A DNA stretch of 64,000 nucleotides, taken from the NCBI GenBank assembly GCA_003550325.1, contig QKWP01000849.1, positions 82,431 through 146,430 of the forward strand. The letters are read 5' to 3'. A program made the translations under genes and the position numbers. Of the stretch, positions 1 to 10,667 are shown piece after piece (positions within the stretch are counted from its first letter, which is position 1; each line of letters opens with the position of its first letter). The stretch comes from Gigaspora rosea (Eukaryota; Glomeromycota; Glomeromycetes; Diversisporales; Gigasporaceae). The notes under the pieces are model-generated. The model was not told where the DNA came from and did no database searches. It saw nothing but the letters and a program-made list of their open reading frames with translations.

Positions 1-507
1 AAAATCGCTAAACCCCTTAACCAACTTCTCAAGAAAGATGAACTCTTTAACTAGACCACAGAGCATAGAGAAGCCTTTAATACCCTTAAACAATATCTTA
101 TTACCAGTCCTATATTACAATATCTGGATTTCGACCAACCTTTCTACATACATACCGACGCATCAGCCTCAGGTTTAGGAGCAGTTTTATCTCAATTAAC
201 TGAAAATAAAAAGGAATATGTTGTAGCTTATGCAAGCAGAAGTCTAAACAAAGCAGAACAGAATTGCTTAGCTACTAAACTTGAATGCCTAGCTGTAGTA
301 TGGGCTGTTGAGTATTTCCATCAGTACTTAGGAGCTAAACCTTTTTACCTTGTTACTGACCATACCGCTTTAAAATGGTTAAGAACTTCTGAATTAAAGG
401 AAAGGCGAGCTAGATGGATTATGAGATTAGAACCCTATAACTTTACTATAATCCATAAAGCTGAAAGAAAGCATAACAATGCAGACTCATTATCTAGAAT
501 TAGGTTC
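1..507 (+). pseudogene. Ty3/Gypsy pol fragment: end of reverse transcriptase and RNase H
   Basis: Frame 1 reads through the RT connection and the RNase H domain of a Ty3/Gypsy polyprotein. The RNase H signature TDASASGLGAVLSQ begins near base 154. It is followed by the YASRSLN and CLAVVWAVEYF blocks, then TDHTALKWL, and ends in HNNADSLSRI near base 501. In the family this domain degrades the RNA strand of the RNA/DNA hybrid during reverse transcription. The fragment is open at the window edge, so RT proper lies outside. An in-frame TAG at 52-54 stands where a Trp codon is expected, and the frame is then cut by a repeat insertion at 501. It is a dead copy. The domain call is secure from the motifs; the element's family name is not known. 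Confidence 0.9.
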
Positions 508-782
508 CTCAAATTCAAATCAAATCAAATATTGGGTCAATTTGAATTTGATCAAATCAAATTGACCCTGATTTGAATTTGATTTGATTCAAATATTTGG
601 ATTTGAATTTGATTTGAATTTGAATTTTTAATAGTAATTTTCAAATCAAATCAAATATTTGTCAAATCAAATCAAATTTGGCCTGATTTGAATTTGATCA
701 AATCAAATATAGTTCAATTTGAATTTGAATTTGATCAAATATTTGATTCAAATATTTGAAGATCAAATCAAATTGCGGAACC
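501..782. mobile_element. Non-autonomous element built of CAAAT/ATTTG words, inserted in Gypsy pol
   Basis: About 280 bp made almost entirely of the pentamer CAAAT and its complement ATTTG in irregular order and both orientations. It is flanked by the direct repeat TTATCTAGAAT (490-500 and 783-793), and its ends are inverted (AGGTTCC-n-CAA against TTG-n-GGAACC). The frame encoding LSRI is present on both sides, so this is an insertion into the pol gene with target duplication. Read strictly, the duplication is 11 bp. If the terminal TTA belongs to the element it is 8 bp (TCTAGAAT), which would fit a hAT-type element. No coding capacity. Confidence 0.7.
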
Positions 783-2060
783 TTATCTAGAATATATGAA
801 GCATTTGCAAACTTCATGGACATTGATGATGATGGCTTACCCTCAGAAGAAGTGGTTTTACAATTAGCCCTAAGCCGACAACTAGCACAAATCAAATCTC
901 TATTATACCCAGATAGTCGTATTCAAAGATTAGCAGATATGCTAAAGCCTTCATTACCTCCTTTAGCGGACCAAGTGACTGAACCTTATACTTATCTAGA
1001 AGTATTAGCTAATGGATTTAGATGTGATAGTGAACCTCTTTTTAACTGGAACTATATCTTCACACTTAGTAGAAGATTTGGAACTATTAAAGAAAAGAAT
1101 AGATATCCTTTAAGTTGGATAGGACCTAATACCTAGTGTTGGTATAGAAATATTCTATTAAGAAATAGAAGTCAATGTTCTCAGTGCCAATGAGACTGTC
1201 GAATGTGGAAAACATTAAAGAAAGCATCCTTAAGAGAATTAGTTAAATGTTGCCCGAACAATTACCTACAAGCAAAAATAGTGATAATGAAAAAGAAGTT
1301 TATATATTAACAACTATAGAAGAAGAAGAAACTGAAACTTTTTCTATTCCAAATGAGCATTATGAAGACATGCTTAATACTTTACAACCAATCTTAACAG
1401 AAGGACTTACCCAATACTTATGACTATATCAGAATATTGGATTTACATCTGAAGGGATCCACTATGAAGGACAGAAATGTACTTGGTACTATATCGAGCA
1501 TATTAGTGCTAGACTATCTCAGAAATTTAACTGTAGAGCCTGGCCTAGAGATTGGAAAGGACCAGCAGCACAATGTTGGTGTGGTGACAAATTATATTCC
1601 CTTTGTGACGAGTGTTCTAAATGTTATAGTGATCTTAGATTATAGGTGACTATCAAAAGCTACCCAATAGAAGAAATTGCTAAGTGTTATTGGCCTACTC
1701 CAGACACAAGTGAAGAAGATGATCAAGATAACTTTGATCAAGACTTAGAATTATCCGAGTTTACTGAAGACAATATTACTCTATTCATGACAAATGAAGC
1801 TCCTAAATAGTATCTTTTGGAAGATTTTGATAACTTTAACTTTGATGAAGTACCTAATAATCCTAGTACTATTGATTGGAAAAGTTCAATAGCAGAAAGA
1901 TCAGTAATAGAAGAAATACCCCTCTCATTTTACCTTGCAGTCCAACCTTGGTAGCTACCTCCTTTAGAAACTCCTACACCATTAATGTATATCAAAAATA
2001 ATAATTTCTCTGAACATTATCTTTGCAATATGGTTTGTTGGAGAGTAGTTAATCCAACAA
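783..2060 (+). pseudogene. Gypsy pol continuation: Cys-rich linker between RNase H and integrase
   Basis: The pol frame resumes at LSRIYEAFANF and runs open to a stop at 1134-1136. Several frames broken by stops and shifts follow. A Cys-rich patch near 1571-1645 reads CWCGDKLYSLCDECSKC, a plausible zinc-binding knuckle. A strongly acidic stretch lies at about 1690-1780. Position and orientation place it between RNase H and the integrase zinc domain of the same element. I do not recognise the domain from standard Gypsy polyproteins, so its role (perhaps nucleic-acid or protein binding) is only inferred. Confidence 0.55.
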
Positions 2061-2339
2061 CATATTATTATTAAATTTTTTTTTTATATAAATTATATTA
2101 TTTAGTTAATAGTAGTATTTTATCATTAATAAAAAAAAAATTTTTTTTTCTTGTATTATTTATTAGTTTAGCCTTCTCTGGGCCTAGTAAATAAGGAAGA
2201 CTAGGACAGTATAGAGTGAGGTTGGAGCTCTATTCACTTGATATAATTATATTTCTTTTATTATTTTATATTAGAAATCTGACGTTAAAGAAAATCCAGT
2301 TCAGGTTGTCAGTGTCCTGACAGTTAACAAGATGGATTT

Positions 2340-3555
2340 AATCACTTATCAAAACATCAAGAATTTTTGGAAACAGCAAATTTTCCTTTAAATTTTTCTA
2401 GAAATCAAAAAAGAAAATTAGAAACCCAAAGCAAATTTTATATTATCAAGAACAATCAACTTTATAAACATGATCATAAAAAGAAAAAAGCACATCAACT
2501 TCTGAAAGTAATTCAAAGACATGAAGTAGAACCAATCATGTTTTTTCTCCATAACCATCCTATTGGAGCACATCTAGGAACAGACAAGATGTTTGAAAAG
2601 ATTTGTAGTAGATACTTTTGGCCTCAAATGTATTAACATATTAAAGAATATGTACAGACCTGTGATACTTGCCAAAGGAGAGGAAAATATCGCACTCCTG
2701 GACCTTTGCAACCTATTTCAGTAGAATCACCTTTTCATCGAATTGGTTTAGATTTTGTTGGACCATTACCAATTACATCCCACCAGAATAAATATATTAT
2801 AGTAGCGACTGACTATATGATGAATGGCCTGAAGCAAGAGCTGTACCAAAAGCTGATGCCCAAGCTACTGTAAACTTTATTTATGAAGAAATAATCTGTC
2901 GACATGGATGTCCTTCTTATCTGCTTACTAATAGAGGAACACATTTTAACAACAACTTAGTAAAAGCACTCTCACAAAAATTTGAGATTCAACACTTACT
3001 TTCTACTCCATATCATCTACAAACCAATGAATTAGTAGAACGATTCAATAGAACATTGTGTGAATCTTTAGCAAAGTTAACTAGTCAAGGACAAGAATGG
3101 GATACTTTTATACCTTCTGTCTTATTTGCTTATAAAACCGCTAAGCAATCGACTACCAAGATTACTCCTTTCTATCTTACATATGGAAGAGAAGCAAAGT
3201 TCCCTATATCTGAAACTGAAGGTATTTTGGAAGGAAATATCTTAACAAGATTATTTTCTTTAATTGAAGAAGTACCTGTAGAACGAGAACGAGCCAGAGC
3301 AAATATTAGAAAATCACAGCAACGTCAAAAGTTTTACTGGAACAAAAAGCATAAAAAAGTAAAACCTATCTTCCAGAAAGAAGATAAAGTTCTCTTGTAT
3401 AATGCTATGAGAGATAAAAATTATTCTGGAAAGTTATTACCAAAATGGAAAGGACAGTACTTCATTCACAATAGAGTTGCACCAGATATTTATTAACTAC
3501 GAACTCTAGAAGGAAATATTTTAGAAACACCAATCAACATATTGTTACTCAAGCG
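2340..3555 (+). pseudogene. Ty3/Gypsy integrase, frameshifted
   Basis: The frame opens with an integrase H2C2 zinc domain (HNHPIGAHLGTDKM, then CDTCQRRGKY after an in-frame TAA at 2634-2636) and continues into the catalytic core. The first catalytic Asp is in GLDFVGPLP (codon 2751-2753). A frameshift near 2820 then moves the core to another frame. The second catalytic position is Asn instead of Asp (TNRGTHF, codon 2930-2932). The Glu is kept in LVERFN (codon 3038-3040). The C-terminal part to about 3496 has the usual basic region and the KVLLYN...LLPKWKG segment. In the family this enzyme inserts the cDNA into the genome. The stop, the shift and the D-to-N change all indicate a dead copy. Confidence 0.9.
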
Positions 3556-3636
3556 GTATTATGATAGAAGTTTGTGGAACCCCTTAGTTATTATCAATGA
3601 CGAGCCAAACACATAGTCTTAATTTCAACTTTCACC

Positions 3637-4020
3637 ATGAATAACACCAATTTCAACATTATTCTTATCGATTTATTGAATACTGTACCAGCAAATCCGG
3701 TAGTACCTCCACGACCTACAGATAATTCTCAAAATTTACAAGAGAGAATTATAGGGACATATAGAAAACTCCTTAGAACCCAAACTATAATGAGAAAACA
3801 TCAGTTAGCCTATGCATACTACCTGGGTGAATTGTTAGAACAATATCCAGAAAAACGACGAATAAGTAAAAGAAAAATATCGCAATATTATTATAGTACT
3901 TCTATTCGAACCTATAATATATTTGCAGGAATTGGTGTAGATCAAATATTTCGAACTAGTAACACCACCTTGGCCAAGATTGCTAGACTTTCTGCTAGTG
4001 ATTATCAAGCCCTCATATAA
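3637..4020 (+). CDS. Small ORF downstream of integrase, unknown retroelement protein
   Basis: A 127-codon ORF starting with ATG, 80-90 bp after the end of the integrase region and on the same strand. The protein has a Pro-rich N-terminal stretch (PANPVVPPRP), then a likely helical basic segment (ERIIGTYRKLLRTQ, MRKHQLAYAYYLGELLEQYPEKRRISKRK). I do not recognise a family. The location between integrase and the probable 3' LTR suggests an accessory ORF of the retrotransposon or a displaced gag-like piece. A second short frame (3980-4171) continues similar basic composition and may be the shifted tail. Confidence 0.4.
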   Translation: MNNTNFNIILIDLLNTVPANPVVPPRPTDNSQNLQERIIGTYRKLLRTQTIMRKHQLAYAYYLGELLEQYPEKRRISKRKISQYYYSTSIRTYNIFAGIGVDQIFRTSNTTLAKIARLSASDYQALI

Positions 4021-4213
4021 GTTTTTCTCGGAGCTCAAAACTAAGTCAGGGAGAATTGTTAACCTTAAGAGTTTTCACCTTTTTGCCCATAACTTTCGAC
4101 CCAGAGAAGTTAGGAAGATAAAACAACTACTATTGGATTCAGCTCATCGAGACACTTCTAATGAGCTATAGATCATGTGATTCTGATCACGGGATCACGA
4201 GATCGGAAGACAT

Positions 4214-4690
4214 TTGTGTTGGGCTATTAATAGATCAAGATAAACCTGTAACTTAACCTTATTAGGCAATAATACTGCGCCCAAAATCTAAAGGATCTAA
4301 AGGATCTAACATATCTAACATATTTAATATATCTAACATATCTTTTATATCTTTTATATCTATTATATCTTTTATATATAACATATCTATTAGTTCCGCA
4401 TTACCTTTAGTACTAAAAATAGCCTTTAAATTAAAATTGTATTTCTTTATTGTAATTATTTATACATGTAATCTCTCTATAAATACACTGCTTTCTACCT
4501 CTGGGAAGTGCAGTGTTTTCATATACTGGGATATAATAAAGATACAATTCTTAGTATCCTCATATACTATTAATTGTTTGCCTCTTTGTTTTAATATATA
4601 AATCACTCAAAAACCTTTTTGTTAAGTCCTATTTGGACGCTATAAACCCTAAAGCTGTCAAGTTATAGTCGTCATACTATAATCAGCAGT
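4214..4690 (+). repeat. Probable 3' LTR of the Gypsy element
   Basis: Just after the coding part and a purine-rich stretch, a TGTTGGGCTATTAAT start is followed by a TATA-like box (CTATAAATACAC near 4478) and a polyadenylation-type AATAAA near 4537, in the order expected of an LTR. An internal low-complexity run of ATATCTAAC/ATATCTTTT lies at about 4286-4393. The partner 5' LTR is outside the window, so the boundaries are estimates. Confidence 0.4.
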
Positions 4691-4949
4691 CTCCTGAAGT
4701 TCTGGAAAAGGTGAATTTCCAGGTTGAACCTGCTAGGGTTCTGAAGTTCAGTTCAGTTCAATAGAGGTTCAGGTTCAGGTTCAATGAACCTGAACCTGAG
4801 CCTGCTCTAAAAGTTCAATACTGAACTGAACCTGAATTTAAAATTATTGAACATGAACCTGAACCTGAACTTAAAAAAAGTTCAGTTCAGGTTCAGTTCA
4901 AGGTTCATGAACATGTTCAGGTTCATAATATATGCACATGTTTACCTAA

Positions 4950-6410
4950 ATCACAAAGTTAGAATCAATTAGTAAAATTTAGAAAATCATAGAAATTTGT
5001 ATAATTTTATTAATAAAATTATACAAAATGCTATGATTCTCTAAATTTTACTAATTGATCTTAATTTCTTGCACTAAGTAAACTTGTTAAGCACCAAAAA
5101 ATACATCAAATCGGCATATTTTATTTTATTTTTCTTAAAATTTGAAGAAAAGATGCTTAATTTTGGAAAATTTCATCAAAAATTCAAAATTAAGCATCTT
5201 TTCTTCAAATTTTAAGGAAAATAAAATAAAATATACCGATTGATGTATGTTTAGGTGCTAAACAAGTTTACTTAGTGCAAGAAATTAAGATCAATTAGTA
5301 AAATTTAGAGAATCATAGCATTTTGTATAATTTTATTAATAAAATTATACAAATTTCTATGATTCTCTAAATTTTACTAATTGATCATAACTTCTTGCAC
5401 TAAGTAAACTTGTTAAGCACCAAAAAATATATCAAACGGTATATTTTATTTTATTTTTCTTAAAATTTGAAGAAAAGATGCTTAATTTTGGAAAATTTCA
5501 TCAAAAATTCAAAATTAAGCATCTTTGACGCAAATTTTAAGGAAAATAAAATAAAATATACTAATTTGATGCATTTTTTTGGTGCTAAACAAGTTTACTT
5601 GGATCAAGAAGTTATGATCAATTAGTAAAATTTAGAGAATCATAGAAATTTGTATAATTTTATTAATAAAATTATACAAAATACTATGATTCTCTAAATT
5701 TTACTAATTGATCATAACTTCTTGCACTAAGTAAACTTGTTAAGCACCAAAAAATATATCAAATCGGTATATTTTATTTTATTTTTCTTAAAATTTGAAG
5801 AAAAGATGCTTAATTAGAAATTTTTATCAAAAATTCAAAATTAAGCATCTTTTGATGCAAATTTTAAGGAAAATAAAATAAAATATGCAGATTTGATGTA
5901 TTTTTTGGTGCTAAACAAGTTTACTTAGATCAAGAAGTTATGATCAATTAGTTAAATTTAGAGAATCATAGAAATTTGAATAATTTTATTAATAAAATTA
6001 TACAAAATGATATGATTCTCTAAATTTTACTAATCGATCATAACTTCTTGATCTAAGTAAACTTGTTTAGTACCAAAAAATACATCATATCAGCATATTT
6101 TATTTTATTTTTCTTAAAATTTGCGTCAAAAATGCTTAATTTTGTATTTTTGATAAAAATTTTCAAAATTAAGCATCTTTTCTTCAAATTTTAAGAAAAG
6201 TAAAATAAAATATGCTGATTTAATGTATTTTTTGGTGCTTAACAAGTTTACTTAGTGCAAGAAGTTATGATCAATTAGTAAAATTTAGAGAATCATAGAA
6301 ATTTGAATAATTTTATTAATAAAATTATACAAATTTCTATGATTCTCTAAATTTTACTAATTGATCATAACTTCTTGCACTAAGTAAACTTGTTCACCAC
6401 CAAAAAATAC
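4950..6410. repeat. Palindromic satellite, about 326-bp unit, array 1
   Basis: Four and a half tandem units; the marker GATCAATTAGTAAAATTT recurs at about 4963, 5289, 5616, 5942 and 6269, a spacing of 325-327. Each unit is two palindromes in series. One is about 98 bp, centred on TTTTATTAATAAAA. The other is about 200 bp, bounded by CACTAAGTAAACTTGTT and its complement, and centred near ATGCTTAATTTTG...CAAAATTAAGCAT. A second array with the same period lies at 37.2-38.96 kb. Confidence 0.9.
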
Positions 6411-6411
6411 A

Positions 6412-6590
6412 CATATTTTGATTCAAACTCAACCTAATTTGCATAGTTTGGACTAGCCTGACCAAACTTTTGATTGAGTTTGAGTTTAGTATAAAGTTTT
6501 AATAATAAAATTTAGAGTTTTAGTCTGGTCTGGACCAGACCAAACCCGGACCCAAAGCTAGAATCACTAGTTCATATGAACACCAGACTG
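6412..6590. repeat. Short word-rich stretch (CAAACTCAA, CCAGACCAAAC)
   Basis: Between the satellite and the GAACCTGAAC cluster lies about 170 bp made of related words on both strands, such as CAAACTCAACC, TTGAGTTTGAG and TCTGGTCTGGACCAGACC. It has no ORF. It resembles the other word clusters here but I cannot define its ends. Confidence 0.4.
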
Positions 6591-6716
6591 AACCTGAACA
6601 TGTTTATGAACTTTATGAACTGAACCTGAACTGAACCTGAACCAGCTCTAAAAGTTCAATACTGAACCTGAATCTGAACATGTTTTAAAAAATGTTCAGG
6701 TTCAGGTTCAATATTG

Positions 6717-8646
6717 CATCAGCAAAATAAATATATGAAATCTTTCGAAAGAAATTGCATACCGAAATCTTTCGAAAGAATTGCGATCGACGCGAAATCT
6801 TTTGAAAGAACCACAATCTTTCGAAAGATTTTGGTATATATTTTTTTCGAAATATTTCAGAATATATTGCGAAATATTGTGAAATAATGCAAAATATATT
6901 GTGCAATATTGCGAAAATAGACCAAATAAAACAATGCAAACCCCTATCTAATTATCTCATTTTGGGGGTCGCAGAAGGTAATATTTTGCATATTATCACA
7001 TAAATCTGCAGTTTTTTACAATATTTCGCAATATTTTGCATATTTTTAAAAATTTTTAAAATTTTCGCATTATTAAATTTTATATTTTTATTTATTATTA
7101 TTTTTTTATTTATTATTATTATATATTATACATATTACATTATATATTATATTTTAATTATTATACATTTTTTATAGTATTATTTTTATATTATTACATA
7201 TTATTTTAACTACTTTCGCACTTCTTCGCATCTAATTCTATTACTATATACAAAAAACTAGCCCTATATACTTATTTTTGCTCACCCCAAAGTTAGCTAT
7301 TATCTTTGCTTTATTGTTTTCTATTGTCTTCACTTTGGCTATTTTTTTTGGTTTGGTTATACCTTAGTTTCACTCTTTTTTTCTAAATACTTCCTAAAAA
7401 TAGTAAAGAAGTGAAAAAAAATAAAAAAAACCATTTCTTAGAAGTGTTGGTATTTTTGCAAATTGCTGGAGAAATTTTGTAAAGTGCCAGAAAAGTCGCA
7501 AAGTTTCGAAAAAGTTAGAAATAAATAAAATAAAATAAAAATTAAAAAAATAAGTAAAAAAAAACAAACGAAAAAACAAAAATGTAAGCAAACTAATAAA
7601 AAAAATAAACGAAGCCCCAAATCTTCATTTCTCTAAAATAAGAGTTCGTGTTCTTGCAAATTCAGAAATTGTGAAAGCCGTGTTAATGTTCTTGCAAAAT
7701 GCCAAAAAAGTCGCAAAGTGCCGAAAAAGTCTGGGTTAGTTTTCTTGCAAAGTGCTAGGAAGTAAGGGTTCTGTTCTCTCAAAGTATCAAAATAAAATAA
7801 ATTAATAAAAAAAATAAAACAAAAAAAAACAAAAACAAAAAACATAAAACGAAAAAATAAATAAAGCAAAACCTTGCAAAAACTTGCAAAAAACTTGCAA
7901 AACTTGCAAAAACTTGCAAAAACTTGCGCCCATTTCTCTAAAGTAGCATTCTTGGAAATTTAGAAATTGCTGAAGAAATCTGTTGTGTGTTCTTGCAAAG
8001 TTTTGGAAGTCTGAGTAGGCATGCGCAAAGTTCCGAAAAGTTGTAGGTTTTCTTGCAAGGGCTAGTGTTCTTGTAAAATACAAAAAAAAGTAAAAATAAA
8101 TAAATAAAAAAAAAAAAGAAAACAAAATGAAAGCAAAAAAAAAGCGAAAACAACAAAAAAAAGCAAAAATAAAAAAAAAACAAAATGAAATAAAAAAACA
8201 ATGTGAATAGAAGATCTAATTAATAATAAACAAAAGATCTAATCTGATCTTGTAATACAGATATGCAGATTTAGATATATTCGAAGTATTTCGAAAATAT
8301 AGTCCAATGCGTCCTTGGTATGACCCAGGTTATATATCTACTGATCCAGCCAGTCACAGCCAGTCCGCTTAAAAAATATTTCGAATTTACTTTCGAAAAC
8401 ATTTTCGAAATATTTTGAAACCTGAAATATTTCGAATTTACTTTCGAAAACATTTTTAAAATATTTCGAAACCTGAAATATTTCGAATTTACTTTCGAAA
8501 ACATTTTCGAAATATTTTGAAACCTGAAATATTTCAAAATATATTGCGAAATGCTTCGAAATATATTGCATATGCGAAATGTTTCAAAAGATTTTGCATG
8601 TTCGCAAGATCTTTCAAAAGATTGCGCTACTATAAATTTGCTGATG
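6717..8646. mobile_element. Second word-rich element (TTTCGAAA), nested
   Basis: Inverted ends CATCAGCAAA (6717-6726, complement at 8637-8646) bound a 1.9-kb segment. Both flanks are rich in TTTCGAAA, AATATTTCG and ATTGCGAAATATT words (6735-6910 and 8270-8640). The middle (6960-8200) is AT-rich with repeated TTCTTGCAAAGT motifs and poly-A/T runs. Long open frames there are Phe-rich shadows of A/T tracts, not genes. I see no clear target duplication and no transposase. It splits the GAACCTGAAC word region, so it is likely younger than the surrounding element. Confidence 0.5.
8374..8526. repeat. 51-bp tandem repeat, three copies
   Basis: Three consecutive 51-bp units, each running from AAATATTTCGAATTTAC to TTTTGAAACCTG, differing at a few sites. 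On the minus strand 51 bp is 17 codons, so an artefactual 17-residue repeat (KYFRFQNISKMFSKVNS) appears. It lies inside the TTTCGAAA element near its right end. Confidence 0.9.
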
Positions 8647-8713
8647 TGAACCTGAACCTAAACCTGAACTTGACCTAAGTTCGTTCAGTTCAGGTTCATA
8701 GGAACACTATAAC

Positions 8714-8936
8714 CTGCTTTGGGCCTCTAAGTAAACTTGTTCAGCATATTATTCTACTTGTAACATGATTAAAATATGTGTTAAAATTAGAAAAAAATTT
8801 TTTTTTTTTAGAAAAATTTTTTTTCTAACTTTAACTCTATTTTTTATTTAGTAAAAAGTCTAAAAAAAAAACATGTTTCAACCTTGTTACAAGTAGAATT
8901 ACATGCTAAACAAGTTTACTTAGAGGCCCAAAGCAG
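8714..8936. mobile_element. Foldback MITE with GGGCCTCTAAGTAAACTTG ends
   Basis: About 223 bp with long inverted arms (CTGCTTTGGGCCTCTAAG at the left, its complement at the right; arms near 55-60 bp) around an A/T-rich centre. The sub-motif CTAAGTAAACTTGTT followed by AGCA is the same as in the 326-bp satellite unit, so the satellite and this solo MITE share ancestry. Confidence 0.8.
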
Positions 8937-9122
8937 ATTATTTTAACAAAAAAAAGGGTTTTATATTGCAACCCAAAAATTTTTAACTTTAGCATATAGC
9001 TGACCTACTTTTTTGTCAAGATAACCTATAATTTGCTACTAAATAAAGTTGTTCAGGGCACAATTTTAAATATAATTTCTGTTTTAAAATATTTGTTTTT
9101 GACAAAGTTACATTTTGAAATA

Positions 9123-9462
9123 CAGTTAAACCTTTATAAATGCAATCTCCATAAATGCAATACCTTCTTAAATGCACATTTTTTATTTTTATAAGATGTT
9201 ATTAGTGCTAAATACATGTTCTATATTCTGTAAATGCACATTCTCTTAAATAACATTTTATATTACACTAACCTCTCTAAATGCACATGGCCAATCAAAT
9301 TTTAGTATTTAAAATAGGTTATACAGTTTTTGGTAGAAATTATACAAACTTAATAATCTAATTTATAAAGCTGCAATTTAATCAGCTCTCTCTAAATGCA
9401 AATCTCCCTAAATGCATATTGTAGGCTTGTCTCTACCAGTTGCATTTATGAAGGTTTGACTG
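9123..9462. mobile_element. pogo/Tc1-like MITE with TA duplication
   Basis: The ends CAGTTAAACCTTTATAAATG and its diverged complement are flanked by TA on both sides (9121-9122, 9463-9464). The body repeats TAAATGCA-type words. It is 340 bp with no ORF. Ends of this kind with a TA target fit the pogo branch of Tc1/mariner, and a pogo-type transposase relic lies just downstream. Confidence 0.8.
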
Positions 9463-9789
9463 TATTGCAAATTTAACAAAATTTTGATATGGTTTTTAAG
9501 TTCAAATATTTTTTTCTTGTTCTATATATTTGTAAAATTTAATTTTAAGTTAATTAATTAAGCTGAGAAGAATTTTCAGCTCAAATTTATAGTAATTTTA
9601 TATGTTTTTATTATAATTTTTATTATAAACTTATTTCAAAGAGACATATTCTATAACTATTTTACCAATATCTACTTTTTTAAAAATAATATTTTTATAA
9701 AAAAAGAGCCTAAATTAGCAATTTTTCAAATATGACCTTATATAAATTGTTTGGGGTTCTGTTTAATATGCTTTGAAACTTAACAATAG

Positions 9790-10640
9790 ATTTTCAAAGT
9801 GTTTATGAGGTACCAATCAAGACTACAGAAAGTAATAAATTACATTTCACTATAATTTTGGACTATATAGCTTTTAGAGTAAAACTTTTACTAGTAGTAA
9901 TATTTAAATTAAAAAAAAATTCAAAGACATATTTTTATAAGATATTATTATTATAGCAGTACTTTATGCAAATATAAAAAATAATCTAACGATTTCTACC
10001 TATATACTATAAGCTATTCAATCACGACCAAACTGTTTTTTTAAAAGCAAGAGTATTATATTTATTGATAGTTATTGAAGTCATATTTCTGATAATGTAA
10101 AAAAAAAGCATTTAAAGCAGAGAGGCTAGTTTTTTTAGAAATATCTGAAAAAACAACTAGTATTTTGCAACCATCAGATGTTTCAATTAACAAGCTATTT
10201 AAAAATAGAGTGAGAAAAAGATAGGAATAGTAGATTAATGAAAAAAAGTACTTACTAAAAATAAAAATTGTAACAAAACCTCATATAAACTTGTTTATAA
10301 ATAAGTATCTAAAATCTAGAAGGAGATTGGTTCTAATATTTTAGTTAGATTTTTTGAAGCACTAAACTTATACTTAATCCAAATAGTAGTAAAAATAATA
10401 AATGTTATATTATCTTTAGGCAATTGTTCAAGCATTTGCTATAAACTATACAAATGAATTGAATATAAATAAGTTTATTGGATATGCTTTCAGAAGATAA
10501 AGTTGAAAGCATGATAAAGATAAAAAATCAAACTAATAATAAAAAAAATATCATTGATGATGAAACTATTACCAATAATAAAAATGCAATAGATTATAAA
10601 TATATAATAGATAATAATAAAATAATAATTGAATAATAAT
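9790..10640 (+). pseudogene. pogo/Tigger-type DDE transposase relic
   Basis: Two separated stretches match conserved blocks of pogo-family transposases. From about 9801 an open stretch reads VYEVPIKTTESNKLHFTIIL and continues to VVIFKLK, the block around the first catalytic Asp region. At about 10142-10225 another reads SEKTTSILQPSDVSINKLF, matching the family's T-S-x-L-Q-P-x-D-V-x-x-N segment. Stops and frameshifts separate them. The family cuts and pastes DNA at TA sites. The relic is AT-eroded and cannot be functional. The assignment rests on these two blocks only. Confidence 0.65.
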
Positions 10641-10667
10641 AAAATAATATAAAATTTTTTTTTAAGG

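Larger units (their letters stand above)
4734..8709. mobile_element. Probable hAT-like non-autonomous element with GTTCAGGTTCA word clusters
   Basis: The left end starts TAGGGTTCTGAAG and the right end, on the other strand, starts TAGTGTTCCTATG. Both are followed by dense GTTCAGGTTCA/TGAACCTGAAC words (4740-4930 and 8647-8700), with a further cluster at 6590-6710. The 8 bases outside each end are GAACCTGC and TAACCTGC (7 of 8 identical). Short TAG-type termini, an 8-bp duplication and many short subterminal repeats in both orientations are hAT hallmarks. There is no transposase; the interior is a satellite array and a second element. Caution: the right duplication overlaps the end of the MITE at 8714-8936. 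Confidence 0.5.

Noticed and set aside
7394-8201. Several long minus-strand ORFs rich in Phe
   Set aside because: They are translations of poly-A/T tracts with no domain or start context; overlapping frames look equally open.
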